64,000 nucleotides of DNA from Sphingomonas jinjuensis. GTDB taxonomy: Bacteria > Pseudomonadota > Alphaproteobacteria > Sphingomonadales > Sphingomonadaceae. The notes beneath the pieces are model-generated. The model did no database searches. It was not told where the DNA came from and was given only the letters and a program-made list of their open reading frames with translations. The DNA is taken from positions 310,001 through 374,000 of the forward strand of contig NZ_JACIEV010000002.1 in assembly GCF_014197105.1 (NCBI RefSeq), read 5' to 3'. The position numbers and the translations under genes were made by a program. Below, piece by piece: positions 28,619 through 37,208 of the stretch (the stretch's first letter is position 1; every line of letters begins with the position of its first letter).

Positions 28619-29715
28619 CGACGATCCAGGTGTCCTTGGGCGAGCGCAGCTATCCCGTCGTCATCGAGAGCGGCCTGTTGTCGCGCGCCGCCGACCACCT
28701 CGCGCCACTCGCGCGTGGTCGGCGGATGGCGATCGTCACCGACGCCAATGTCGCTCCCCACCTTGATACCCTGGCCCGCTCGCTCGATACCGCCGGCGTC
28801 GCGTATGAGGCGATCGTGCTGCCGCCGGGTGAGGCGACGAAGAGCTGGGCGCAGCTCGAGGCGCTGACCGATCGCCTGCTCGAACTCGGCGTCGAACGCG
28901 GCGACCATGTCGTGGCCCTGGGCGGCGGCGTCATCGGCGACCTCGTCGGCTTCGCCACCGCCATCCTCAAGCGCGGCTGCGGCTTCGTCCAGATTCCCAC
29001 CACGCTGCTTGCCCAGGTCGACAGCTCGGTGGGCGGCAAGACCGGGATCAACGCGCGCGCCGGCAAGAATCTGATCGGCGCCTTCCACCAGCCGGCGATG
29101 GTGCTGATCGATCCCGACGTCCTCGATACCCTGCCGCGTCGCGATCTCGCCGCCGGCTATGCCGAGGTGGTGAAGTACGGCCTGATCGACGACCCCGACT
29201 TCTTCGCCTGGTGCGAGGCGAACGGGGCAGCGCTGCTCGCCGGCGACGCCTCGGCGCGCGTCTACGCCATCGCCCATTCGGTCGCCGCCAAGGCCCGGAT
29301 CGTCGGCGAAGACGAATTCGAAACGACCGGCCGCCGCGCGCTGCTCAACCTCGGCCACACCTTCGGCCATGCGCTGGAGGCAGAGGCCGGATTCTCCACT
29401 CGCCTGCTCCATGGCGAGGGCGTCGCCGCCGGATGCGCGCTGGCCTTCGCCTATTCCGCTGACCTGGGTCTCTGCCCGCGCGAGGATGCCGACCGAGTCG
29501 CCGCACACTGGCGAAGCGTCGGCCTTCCCGACGGCCTCGCCGCGGCGGGGATCGATGCGAGCGGCGCGACGTTGGTCGAGCATATGCGACACGACAAGAA
29601 GATGAGCGCCGGCACCCTCCCCTTCCTGCTCGCGCGCGGGATCGGGCGGACCTATCTCGACAAGACCGTCGACCTCGCCCGCGTCGAGGCCTTCCTCGAC
29701 GCTCAAGCCCGCTGA
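28615..29715 (+). CDS. aroB: 3-dehydroquinate synthase
   Basis: 366 residues. NAD site [14 protein letters not shown] (103-116), [18 protein letters not shown], zinc ligands in [21 protein letters not shown] and [10 protein letters not shown]. It converts DAHP to 3-dehydroquinate. It follows aroK with a four-base overlap and shares one base with the next small gene. Confidence 0.98.
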   Translation: MTTIQVSLGERSYPVVIESGLLSRAADHLAPLARGRRMAIVTDANVAPHLDTLARSLDTAGVAYEAIVLPPGEATKSWAQLEALTDRLLELGVERGDHVVALGGGVIGDLVGFATAILKRGCGFVQIPTTLLAQVDSSVGGKTGINARAGKNLIGAFHQPAMVLIDPDVLDTLPRRDLAAGYAEVVKYGLIDDPDFFAWCEANGAALLAGDASARVYAIAHSVAAKARIVGEDEFETTGRRALLNLGHTFGHALEAEAGFSTRLLHGEGVAAGCALAFAYSADLGLCPREDADRVAAHWRSVGLPDGLAAAGIDASGATLVEHMRHDKKMSAGTLPFLLARGIGRTYLDKTVDLARVEAFLDAQAR

Positions 29716-29855
29716 TGCCCAACGGCATCGCCAAGCGCGACCTGCCGACCAAGACCTGCCCCGCGTGCCAGCGCCCCTTCATCTGGCGCAAGAAATGGGC
29801 CCGCGACTGGGACAGCGTCGTCTATTGTTCGGATGCGTGCCGGAAGAAGCGATAG
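29715..29855 (+). CDS. DUF2256-type small zinc-binding protein
   Basis: 46 residues: [20 protein letters not shown], then [19 protein letters not shown] with DACRKKR at the end. The four Cys (CPAC and CSDAC) form a likely zinc ribbon typical of DUF2256. The ATG shares a base with the aroB stop (TGATG), so translation is probably coupled. Function unknown. Confidence 0.85.
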   Translation: MPNGIAKRDLPTKTCPACQRPFIWRKKWARDWDSVVYCSDACRKKR

Positions 29856-29870
29856 AGCCCGGCCACCCCC

Positions 29871-29963
29871 GTCATCCCCGCGAAGGCGGGGATCCATTTT
29901 CCTCGGAACGGGGTGATACCCACGAAGCTTAGCCAGTATGGATCCCCGCCTTCGCGGGATGAC
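29871..29963. repeat. Palindromic repeat, family A
   Basis: Ends GTCATCCCCGCGAAGGCGGG and CCCGCCTTCGCGGGATGAC are near-perfect inverted arms, with GGATCCAT and ATGGATCC inside. It lies between the convergent DUF2256 and DUF423 genes. Confidence 0.92.
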
Positions 29964-29979
29964 GGAGTCCCAGTCGAAC

Positions 29980-30306
29980 CTACCCCCGCAACCCCCAGGC
30001 CAGCCACAACCAGCCAGCGATCAACGCAGCCCCGCCGATCGGCGTCACCGCCCCCAACCACCGCGGTGCGCCCAGCGCCATCGCGTACAATGTGCCGGCG
30101 AACACCGCGCCACCGACGACGAACAGCCACGCCGGCCCTCGCGCCTCGAACCGCAGCGCCACCAAAGCCACCACCGCATGGATCAGCTGGTAATGGCTTC
30201 CCGTCTTGAGCCACTCGACCGCCGGCCCGCTCGCGCCATGCGCCCCGAACGCCCCCGCTGCGACGGCGAGAGCGCCCGACAGCGCCGCCAACACCGCCAG
30301 CATCAT
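29980..30306 (-). CDS. DUF423-family membrane protein
   Basis: 108 residues with four hydrophobic segments; LSGALAVAAGAFGAHG and ALRFEARG-like spacing match the YgdD/DUF423 family. Function unknown. Two adjacent ATGs (30306, 30303) are available; the first overlaps the antiporter stop (ATGA), so it is the last gene of the cvpA-antiporter run. Confidence 0.85.
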   Translation of the reverse strand: MMLAVLAALSGALAVAAGAFGAHGASGPAVEWLKTGSHYQLIHAVVALVALRFEARGPAWLFVVGGAVFAGTLYAMALGAPRWLGAVTPIGGAALIAGWLWLAWGLRG

Positions 30307-32066
30307 CGGTCGTTCCCCCACGGCTGCTGCTCCGCCACCAGTGCCCGCGCCGCGCGCAGGTCACCCGTCTCGATCTGGATGCGCAAGCGCTCCTTGTCGC
30401 GCGACCGGTACATCTGCTCGGCGCGATCGATATCACCCTCGCCCACGCCAAGCCCGTCGAGCGCCAGCCGTGCCATCTTGACCGCCGACTCCAGCACCTC
30501 GCGCACCACATAGCGGGCGGGCGAGTTCTTCAACTTCACCAGCGCGCGCCGGTCGAAGGCGCGAACATAGATCGCGGCATTAGGAAATGCCTCATGCACC
30601 GCTTCGACCGTGTCGGGCTGGATCTGGTCGCCATCGATGCAGAAACAGATCAGCTCGGCCTCGGCGGCGCCTGCCTGCCGCAGTAGGTCGAGCCGCGTGC
30701 CGTCGCCATAATAGACCTTGGCGCCGAACTCGCCGGCGATGTCGATCATCTCGATGTCGGTATCGATCAGCGTCACCGGCACGTCGCTCGCCGCCAGGAT
30801 CTGGCCGACCGTCTGCCCGAACCGGCCATAGCCGACGATGATCGCATTGGCGCCGTCCGCGGTCGGCCCATCACGCTCCTGGTCCTTGGCGATCGGCTCG
30901 GCGCGAAAGCGGCGGGTGGCGCTCATCAGGAACGGCGTCGTCGCCATCGACAGCGTGATGATGGCGCCGAACAGGCTCGCCGCCTCGGGCGCGATCAGCT
31001 GCCCCGATTGCGCCGCCGCGAACAGCACGAAGCCGAACTCGCCGCCCTGGCTCAGCAGCAGGCCCAGCGCCAGCGCCCCCCGCCACGGCATGCGGAACGC
31101 GAGCCCGATCAGGAAGATCACCAGCGCCTTGGTCGCGATCAGCGCCAGCGCCATGCCCGCCACGAACAGCGGCCGCTCCGCGATGGCATGCAGGTTCAGC
31201 ATCATGCCGACCGCCAGGAAGAACAGGCCGAGCAGGATCGAGCGGAACGGCTCGACATCCGCCTCCAGCTCATGCCGATACGGGCTATCGGCCAGCATCA
31301 CGCCCGCGATGAACGCACCGAGCGCGGTCGACAGCCCCAGTAACTCCATCACGGCCGCGCTGGCGATGACGGTGAACAGCCCCGCGAACACGAACATCTC
31401 ACGCTCGCCCAGATTGCCGATCAGCCGGAACAGCGGCCGCAGCAGGAAACGCCCGGCTACGATCAGCCCGCCGATCGCGGCGACCGTCTCGATCGCCAAT
31501 ATCCACCCCGGCGGGCCCTGCGCATCGGCCGGGTTGCGGCTCATCGCCGCGACGATCGTGATGAGCGGGACGATCGACAGGTCCTGAAACAACAGGATCG
31601 AAAAGGCGCGCTCGCCGAACGGCGTACGCAGCCGCCCCGACGATTGCAGCATCGGCAGCACCTGCGCCGTCGACGACAGCGCCAGCGGCAGACCAAGCGC
31701 GAACGCCGCCGGCACCGAGAAGCGCGCGCCCAGCCACACCACGCCCGTGATCGCCAGCCCGCAGGCGACGACCTGCACCAGCCCGACCGCGAATATTTCC
31801 TTCTTCAGCTTCCACAGCCGCGTCGGGTTCAGCTCCAGCCCAACGATGAACAGCAGCAGCGTGATGCCGAGCTCGGCGATGCCGATCTTCGATTCGGCGT
31901 CGCCCACCAGCCCCAGCAGCTGCGGCCCGACCACCGCGCCGGCGACGAGATAGCCCAGCGTCGCACCGAGCCCCAGCCGCCGGAACAGCAGCACGAAGAA
32001 CAACCCCGCGCCGAGCAGGATGCTGCCATCGCGCAGCAGCGACGTGGCCTCGGCGGCATCATGCAT
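30303..32066 (-). CDS. Kef-type monovalent cation:proton antiporter (CPA2) with RCK domain
   Basis: 587 residues. Residues 1-385 are a CPA2 exchanger with about twelve spans (GATLGYLVAGAVVGPQLLGL, GLSTALGAFIAGVMLADSPYRHELEADVEPF). Residues about 405-530 are a TrkA-N/RCK nucleotide domain (AIIVGYGRFGQTVGQILAAS, LIDTDIEMI, YGDGTRLDLLRQAGA). Close to KefB/KefC K+/H+ antiporters; gating by glutathione adducts is known for those but not visible here. It starts inside the end of the NifU-like gene (8-base overlap). Confidence 0.92.
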   Translation of the reverse strand: MHDAAEATSLLRDGSILLGAGLFFVLLFRRLGLGATLGYLVAGAVVGPQLLGLVGDAESKIGIAELGITLLLFIVGLELNPTRLWKLKKEIFAVGLVQVVACGLAITGVVWLGARFSVPAAFALGLPLALSSTAQVLPMLQSSGRLRTPFGERAFSILLFQDLSIVPLITIVAAMSRNPADAQGPPGWILAIETVAAIGGLIVAGRFLLRPLFRLIGNLGEREMFVFAGLFTVIASAAVMELLGLSTALGAFIAGVMLADSPYRHELEADVEPFRSILLGLFFLAVGMMLNLHAIAERPLFVAGMALALIATKALVIFLIGLAFRMPWRGALALGLLLSQGGEFGFVLFAAAQSGQLIAPEAASLFGAIITLSMATTPFLMSATRRFRAEPIAKDQERDGPTADGANAIIVGYGRFGQTVGQILAASDVPVTLIDTDIEMIDIAGEFGAKVYYGDGTRLDLLRQAGAAEAELICFCIDGDQIQPDTVEAVHEAFPNAAIYVRAFDRRALVKLKNSPARYVVREVLESAVKMARLALDGLGVGEGDIDRAEQMYRSRDKERLRIQIETGDLRAARALVAEQQPWGNDR

Positions 32067-32493
32067 GGTTCAGTGCCTTGGCCTCGGCCGCCGCGTCCGC
32101 CGCCGCCTCAAACGCGAGCCGGATCGAGGCATGCCGCGCGCTGTGTGCCAGCGCCGGGGTGAACACCTCGAGCCCCGGCCAGTCCGGCACCTCGCCCTCG
32201 CCCGCCAGCCACGCGGTCAGCGCATCGCGCGCCGCCGCCAATTCCTCGGGCGAGCGCCCGACGACGTTCGCGGCTAGCAGCGACGACGATGCCTGGCCCA
32301 GCGCACAGGCGCGCACCAGCATCCCGACCTCGCCGACCCGGCCATCGTCGCCCAGCGACACGTCGACCGTCACCCGGCTGCCGCAGATCGGCGAGCGCTT
32401 CTCGCTGGTCGCCATCGGCGCCGCCAGCCGCTCCTGATGCGGGATCGACGTGGCAAGCCGCAGGATCTCGGCATTGTACAGCGACGCGCTCAT
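32059..32493 (-). CDS. NifU/IscU-like iron-sulfur scaffold family protein lacking the third Cys
   Basis: 144 residues of the IscU/SufU N-domain fold. Cys37 (SPICGSRVTVDV) and Cys63 (VRACALGQASSSLLA) match the first two scaffold ligands. At the usual third position the protein reads SARHASIRLAFEA with no Cys, so it may not be a true scaffold. The start overlaps the cvpA stop (ATGA). Its role beside an antiporter is unclear. Confidence 0.82.
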   Translation of the reverse strand: MSASLYNAEILRLATSIPHQERLAAPMATSEKRSPICGSRVTVDVSLGDDGRVGEVGMLVRACALGQASSSLLAANVVGRSPEELAAARDALTAWLAGEGEVPDWPGLEVFTPALAHSARHASIRLAFEAAADAAAEAKALNHA

Positions 32494-33041
32494 GGTGCGG
32501 TGCTCGCGTTATCGGCCGGGTTCATGCCGAACACCGGCAGGCCGCGGCGGCGGCGATCGACGAAATCGGCAATCCCCGCACTGGTCGCGTTGAGCAGCGG
32601 ATAGGTGCGCGACCGGGTCATCCAGTCGGGCCGCCGCGACGGGCCACCGCGCGCGGTATCGACCAGCAGCGCGGCGAGCAGGAAGCCCAGACTCGCCAGG
32701 ATCAGCCCCTTCAGCGCGCCGAAGCCGAACCCCAGCGCGCGGTCGATCGGCCCCAGCACCGATGTCCGTGTCCGCTTGCCGATCGCATTGGCGACCAGCC
32801 GACCGCCGATATAGACGCCGCCCGCGATCACGACGAACGCGAGCACCGCCGCGCCCGACGGCGTCCCCACATAGCGGCTGAAGACGGCGGCGAGCGGGAT
32901 GTGGAACAGCTTCAACGCCGCGACGATGCCGACCCAGGCGAACAGCGACAGCACTTCCGTCACGAAGCCCCGCTTCAATCCGAGCAGCGCCGATCCGGCG
33001 ACCAGCAGGAGGACAATGGTGTCGAGGGCGGTCAAACTCAT
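32490..33041 (-). CDS. cvpA: CvpA-family membrane protein
   Basis: 183 residues with four hydrophobic segments; MSLTALDTIVLLLVAGSALLGLKRGFVTEVLSL-type start, FSRYVG and FGALKGLILASLGFLLAAL are CvpA hallmarks. Family members affect colicin V export and envelope homeostasis. radA lies upstream, a common alphaproteobacterial pairing, but here the two are split by a 388-base repeat-rich gap. Confidence 0.9.
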   Translation of the reverse strand: MSLTALDTIVLLLVAGSALLGLKRGFVTEVLSLFAWVGIVAALKLFHIPLAAVFSRYVGTPSGAAVLAFVVIAGGVYIGGRLVANAIGKRTRTSVLGPIDRALGFGFGALKGLILASLGFLLAALLVDTARGGPSRRPDWMTRSRTYPLLNATSAGIADFVDRRRRGLPVFGMNPADNASTAP

Positions 33042-33097
33042 GCCTTCGGGAATAGGGGGCCGAGGGACGAGGCGCTAGGGGGCGACGCAAAGTCCCT

Positions 33098-33145
33098 GCC
33101 TGCACGGGGAGGGGATCGCCGGCAACGCCGGTGGTGGAGAGGACA
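33098..33145. repeat. Partial family B element in the radA-cvpA gap
   Basis: CCTGCACGGGGAGGGGATCGC followed by GCCGGCAACGCCGGTGGTGGAG resembles the left half of the element at 36044-36171. The right half is absent or too diverged to recognise. Confidence 0.5.
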
Positions 33146-33183
33146 GCCACGAGCACGCGTCCTGCCGTTGCATCCCCACCCCC

Positions 33184-33288
33184 GTCATCCCGGCCTTGAG
33201 CCGGGATCCATGTTTCCGCAGCCTGCTCGTTTGCTGACTATCCGAGCCGCTCGCCGCACGTTGGATCCCAGCTCGAGGCCGGGATGAC
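33184..33288. repeat. Palindromic repeat, family A, in the radA-cvpA gap
   Basis: Ends GTCATCCCGGCCTTGAGCC and GAGGCCGGGATGAC are inverted, with GGATCCA near the left arm and TTGGATCC near the right. The remainder of the 33042-33429 gap holds no gene I can support; 33300-33429 shows only the short hairpin TCCCGGCACCCACCGGGC. Confidence 0.88.
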
Positions 33289-33429
33289 GAGGGAAATTGG
33301 AGGCCGAGTTGTCCCGCCCCATAGGTCATGTCAGGCTCGTCCCGGCACCCACCGGGCGGCAAATACATCAGCCGAGGACACGCGGAACCTTGGATGCTGA
33401 GACAATCTCTGCATGACGAAGCTAGACGA

Positions 33430-34800
33430 TCACCGCCCCAGCATATACTCCACGAACTGCCCAAGCGTCCGAAACCCGGTCGTCCGCAGGCCGCCGCCAT
33501 CGCCCGCCATCGCCTGCGGCACCAGCGCGCGCTCGAACCCCAGCTTGCCGGCTTCCTTCAGCCGCAGCGCGGCATGCGCCACCGGCCGCACCTCGCCCGA
33601 CAGCGCGATCTCGCCGAACGCCACCGCGTCGATCGGCACCGGCCGCTCCGACAAGGCCGACACCAGCGCCGCGGCCACCGCCATGTCCGCGGCGGGATCC
33701 TGCACGCGATAGCCGCCCGCGATGTTCAGATAGACTTCCGCCGACAAGAAGCTCAGCCCGCACCGCGCCTCCAGCACCGCCAGCACCATCGCCAGCCGCC
33801 CCGAATCCCAGCCGACCACCGACCGCCGCGGCGTCGCCCCGCTCGCCAGCCGCACCACCAGCGCCTGGATCTCGACCAGCACCGGCCGCGTCCCCTCCAG
33901 CGCGGGGAAGACCGTTGTCCCCGTCACGCCTTCGTCGCGGTGCGTGAGGAACAGCGCCGACGGATTGCCGACCTCGCTCAGCCCTGCCGTCTCCATCGCG
34001 AACACGCCGATCTCGTCGGTCCCGCCGAAGCGGTTCTTGATCGCCCGCAGGATGCGATACTGGTGGCTGCGCTCGCCTTCGAAGCTCAGCACCGTGTCGA
34101 CCATATGCTCCAGCACGCGCGGCCCCGCGATCGAGCCGTCCTTGGTGACATGGCCGACCAGCACCAGCGCCGTGCCGCGCTCCTTGGCGAAGCGGATCAG
34201 CTCCTGCGCCGACGCGCGCACCTGGCTGACGGTGCCAGGCGCCCCTTCGATCAGGTCCGAATGCATCGTCTGGATCGAATCAATGATGAGCAGCGCCGGC
34301 GGGCGCGCGCCCGACAGCGTCGTCAAAATGTCGCGCACCGACGTCGCCGCCGCCAGCTTGACCGGCGCATTGCCCACGCCCAGCCGCTGTGCACGCAATC
34401 GCACCTGGTCCGCCGCCTCCTCGCCCGAGACATAGGCGACGTCGCGTCCCGCCAGCGCCATCTTCGCCGCCGCCTGCAGCAGCAGCGTCGACTTGCCGAT
34501 CCCCGGATCGCCACCGATCAGCGTCGCCGACGCCTCGACGAAGCCGCCGCCCAGCGCGCGATCGAACTCGGCCACCCCGCTCGGCATCCGCTCGGGCAGT
34601 GCGACCTCGCTGTCGAGCGCACTCAACGCGATCATCCGCCCGCCACCCTGCAGATTGTGCTTGGCGTGGAACGGTGTGACGTTCGCTCCCGCCTCTTCGA
34701 CCAGCGTGTTCCATTCCGAACAATCGGCGCATTGCCCCTGCCACCGGTGCGACACCGATCCACAGGACTGGCAGACATAACGCTTCTGGGGTTTGGCCAT
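33430..34800 (-). CDS. radA: DNA repair protein RadA
   Basis: 456 residues. N-terminal zinc finger with Cys10, Cys13, Cys24, Cys27 (YVCQSCG...GQCADCSEW), RecA-like core with Walker A GGDPGIGKST at 96-105, the RadA KNRFG motif (AIKNRFGGTDEIGVF) and a C-terminal Lon-protease-like domain (PAADMAVAAALVSAL). RadA is a helicase-like branch-migration factor in recombination and in processing of recombination intermediates. Confidence 0.97.
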   Translation of the reverse strand: MAKPQKRYVCQSCGSVSHRWQGQCADCSEWNTLVEEAGANVTPFHAKHNLQGGGRMIALSALDSEVALPERMPSGVAEFDRALGGGFVEASATLIGGDPGIGKSTLLLQAAAKMALAGRDVAYVSGEEAADQVRLRAQRLGVGNAPVKLAAATSVRDILTTLSGARPPALLIIDSIQTMHSDLIEGAPGTVSQVRASAQELIRFAKERGTALVLVGHVTKDGSIAGPRVLEHMVDTVLSFEGERSHQYRILRAIKNRFGGTDEIGVFAMETAGLSEVGNPSALFLTHRDEGVTGTTVFPALEGTRPVLVEIQALVVRLASGATPRRSVVGWDSGRLAMVLAVLEARCGLSFLSAEVYLNIAGGYRVQDPAADMAVAAALVSALSERPVPIDAVAFGEIALSGEVRPVAHAALRLKEAGKLGFERALVPQAMAGDGGGLRTTGFRTLGQFVEYMLGR

Positions 34801-34894
34801 GGCGCCTGCGTATCAGGAGAACGGGAGGGGAACAAGGACCCCATTCGGCGTCGGCTCTCGCCAACACCCGCGCGCCTCGCTATCCGCCGCTGCC

Positions 34895-36079
34895 ATGCAG
34901 CCGCCCGTCACGTCCAGCGACCTTCGCGTTGCGCTCTTCAGCGGCAACTACAACTACACGCGTGACGGCGCGAACCAGGCGCTGAACCTGCTCGTCGGGC
35001 ACCTGTTGAAGCGCGGGGTCCACGTCCGCGTCTATTCGCCGACGCTCGAGACGCCCGCCTTCCCGCCGACCGGCGATCTCGTCAGCGTCCCCGCCATCCC
35101 GATGCCCGGCGGCCGCGCCGAATATCGCCTCGGCCGTTATCTTCCCGCCGAAACCCGCCGCGACCTGGAGGCATTCGCCCCCAACATCGTCCACGCCTCG
35201 GCGCCCGAATTCCTCAATCACGGCGCGGTCACCTGGGCGAAGAAGCACGGCATCGCGACGGTAGCCTCGGTCCACACCCGCTTCGAAACCTATTTCCGCT
35301 ATTACCACATCGGCTTTGTCGAGCCGCTGATCCAATGGATCCTCACCCGCTTCTACAATCGCGTCGACCAGGTCATGGTGCCGTCGCCCAGCATGGGCAC
35401 GCTGCTGAAATCCTGGGGCGTCGAGACGCCGATCGGCATCTGGAGCCGCGGCATCGACCATGACCGCTTCCACCCCAGCCGCCGCAGCCTCGAGTGGCGG
35501 CGCAGCCTCGGCATCGCCGACGACGAGATCGCGATCGGCTTCCTCGGCCGACTAGTGAAGGAAAAGGGCCTCGACGTGTTCGCTGACGTCCTCGCCGAGC
35601 TTACCCGCCGCGGCGTGCCGCACAAGGCGCTGGTCGTCGGCAAGGGCCCGGCGCAGGAATGGTTCGCCGCCCAGGCACCCGGCGCCGTGTTCGCCGGCTT
35701 CCAGTCTGGGGACGACCTGGGCCGCGCGGTCGCGTCGATGGACGTATTCTTCAACCCCTCGATCACCGAAACGTTCGGCAACGTCACCACCGAAGCGATG
35801 GCCGCCAGCGTCCCCGTCGTCGCCGCCCGTGCGACGGGGGCAGTCGACTTGGTCGACGACGGCGTCACCGGCTTCCTGGTCGAGCCGACCGACATCAAGG
35901 GCTATGCCGACGCGATCCAGCGCATCGTCGAGGAACCCGCCCTGCGCGCCAGCATGGGCGAGGCGGGACACGCCAAGGCGGCGAACTATCGCTGGGACAT
36001 TGCGAACCAGGCGATGCTGGATGCGTATCTGGCGCTACTCAAGTCCTCCCCGGCACGGGGAGGGGGACCGCGCCCGTAA
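34895..36079 (+). CDS. GT4-family glycosyltransferase with repeat-derived C-terminal tail
   Basis: 394 residues with the two Rossmann domains of GT-B enzymes: N-terminal LRVALFSGNYNYTRDGANQA, C-terminal IGFLGRLVKEKGLDVFADVL, and the nucleotide-sugar motif FNPSITETFGNVTTEAMA. Closest in pattern to GDP-mannose or UDP-sugar lipid glycosyltransferases (PimB/SqdX-like); the acceptor is unknown. The start at 34895 follows from the domain start; radA is divergent. The last eleven residues (SSPARGGGPRP) are encoded by the palindromic repeat beginning at 36044, which supplies the stop. Confidence 0.9.
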   Translation: MQPPVTSSDLRVALFSGNYNYTRDGANQALNLLVGHLLKRGVHVRVYSPTLETPAFPPTGDLVSVPAIPMPGGRAEYRLGRYLPAETRRDLEAFAPNIVHASAPEFLNHGAVTWAKKHGIATVASVHTRFETYFRYYHIGFVEPLIQWILTRFYNRVDQVMVPSPSMGTLLKSWGVETPIGIWSRGIDHDRFHPSRRSLEWRRSLGIADDEIAIGFLGRLVKEKGLDVFADVLAELTRRGVPHKALVVGKGPAQEWFAAQAPGAVFAGFQSGDDLGRAVASMDVFFNPSITETFGNVTTEAMAASVPVVAARATGAVDLVDDGVTGFLVEPTDIKGYADAIQRIVEEPALRASMGEAGHAKAANYRWDIANQAMLDAYLALLKSSPARGGGPRP

Positions 36080-36171
36080 GGGCGTGGTGGAGGGGCAGCC
36101 ACAAGCGTCCCCGCCCGGCTTCCGCCCCTCCACCATCGCTGCGCGATGGTCCCCCACCCCGTTCCGGGGAG
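36044..36171. repeat. Palindromic repeat, family B, at the end of the glycosyltransferase gene
   Basis: Left arm TCCTCCCCGGCACGGGGAGG and right arm CCCCACCCCGTTCCGGGGAG flank inner arms GGTGGAGGGG and CCCCTCCACC, with a small hairpin ATCGCTGCGCGAT. It overlaps the last eleven codons of the gene. Confidence 0.85.
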
Positions 36172-36175
36172 CGGT

Positions 36176-36466
36176 TCAGGGTTGCCGCCACTCGAACGTC
36201 AGCGCCCCCTCGCGGAACGCAAAGCGATTGAGGTGCTCCTCCACTACCGTGCGCATCCGCGCGGCGTCGCCATCCTCGGGCACCGTCAGCACCAGATCGA
36301 GCGTCTCGCTATCCGCCCGCATCTCCAGCCGCGACGCGTTGGGAAATTCGATCGTCCCCTCTTCCGCGGAATAGGTGACGGCCATCTTGTGGCTCCAATG
36401 CTTCGCCAGCTGTTGCAGATAGCGGCTCGCCGACAGCGTCGGCACGCGGGCGACCGAGGCGCTCAC
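36176..36466 (-). CDS. DUF2218-family protein
   Basis: 96 residues. VPTLSASRYLQQLAKHWSHK and an acidic C-terminal half (AVTYSAEEGTIEFPN, LEMRADSETLDLVLTV) match DUF2218, often found next to siderophore or PadR genes. Function unknown. Its start overlaps the PadR stop (ATGA), so the regulator and this gene are co-translated. Confidence 0.88.
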   Translation of the reverse strand: MSASVARVPTLSASRYLQQLAKHWSHKMAVTYSAEEGTIEFPNASRLEMRADSETLDLVLTVPEDGDAARMRTVVEEHLNRFAFREGALTFEWRQP

Positions 36467-37089
36467 TTCAGCCGCTCGATCTTGCGCGCGACCTCGTCGA
36501 GCAGGTCCGCCACATCGTGCGCCGCCTCGTCGGACAGCGCGCCCGCTTCCAGCTTGTTCTGCAAGACGGCACGCAAATTGTGCATCGCCCGCCGGATCGG
36601 CGCGCGGTCGGAACGCGCCCGATGCTCGCCCAGCGCCTGGAGCCGCGCGATCAGCGCCGCGACCGCCTCCGCATTCTCCGCCAGGTGCTGGCGACCCACC
36701 TCGGTGATCGCATAGCGCTTCCTGGCGCCCTCGCTCTCCTGCTGCTCGATCTGCCCCAGCTCGTCGAGCAGCGTCAGGGTCGGATAGACGACGCCCGGGC
36801 TCGGCGCATAGGCGCCGTTGGTGAACGCCTCGATCGCCTTGATCAGCTCATAACCGGCGAGCGGCTGGTCGCCGATTAGCTTGAGCAGCACCAGCCGCAG
36901 CTCGCCGCCGTCGAACATCCGCCGACTACGCCCGCCACCGCCGCCGCCGCGCCCCTCGCCGAACATCTCGGCGAAACGATGCTCCAGCCGCTCGTTCCAC
37001 TGTTCCCATCCGCCGCGCGGCGCGAAGCCGCGAGCGCGCGCGTCTCGGTATCGCCCTTCGTTGCAATGCCTATGTCCGAACATCATCAT
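36463..37089 (-). CDS. PadR-family transcriptional regulator
   Basis: About 208 residues. A variable Gly/Arg-rich N-terminus is followed by the PadR winged helix (about 65-140: LRLVLLKLIGDQPLAGYELIKAIEA, SPGVVYPTLTLLDELGQIEQ) and a helical C-terminus. AGGA precedes a run of three ATGs (37089, 37086, 37083), any of which may be used. A pair of 12-base palindromes lies 25-62 bases upstream and is a likely autoregulatory operator. Confidence 0.9.
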   Translation of the reverse strand: MMMFGHRHCNEGRYRDARARGFAPRGGWEQWNERLEHRFAEMFGEGRGGGGGGRSRRMFDGGELRLVLLKLIGDQPLAGYELIKAIEAFTNGAYAPSPGVVYPTLTLLDELGQIEQQESEGARKRYAITEVGRQHLAENAEAVAALIARLQALGEHRARSDRAPIRRAMHNLRAVLQNKLEAGALSDEAAHDVADLLDEVARKIERLK

Positions 37090-37113
37090 ATTCCTGTCTA
37101 TCGTGATCATCGT

Positions 37114-37151
37114 AAGATATATCTCAGTGAATGGTAGTCAAGATATATCTT
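37114..37151. promoter_or_regulatory. Paired AAGATATATCTT operator upstream of padR
   Basis: AAGATATATCTC (37114-37125) and the perfect palindrome AAGATATATCTT (37140-37151) are 26 bases apart start to start, two and a half helical turns. ATAT-centred dyads of this type are usual PadR-family sites. The element sits between padR and the divergent rarA, so it could affect both. Confidence 0.7.
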
Positions 37152-37208
37152 GTACTTTCTCTACTGGCAGGCAAAGAGGCCCTCCCCGCAAAGGCCGAGA
37201 CCCACTAG

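Noticed and set aside
33042-33429. CRISPR-like array in the repeat-rich gap between cvpA and radA
   Set aside because: The repeats are inverted and of different families, with no regular direct repeat and spacer pattern. No cas genes are present anywhere in the window.
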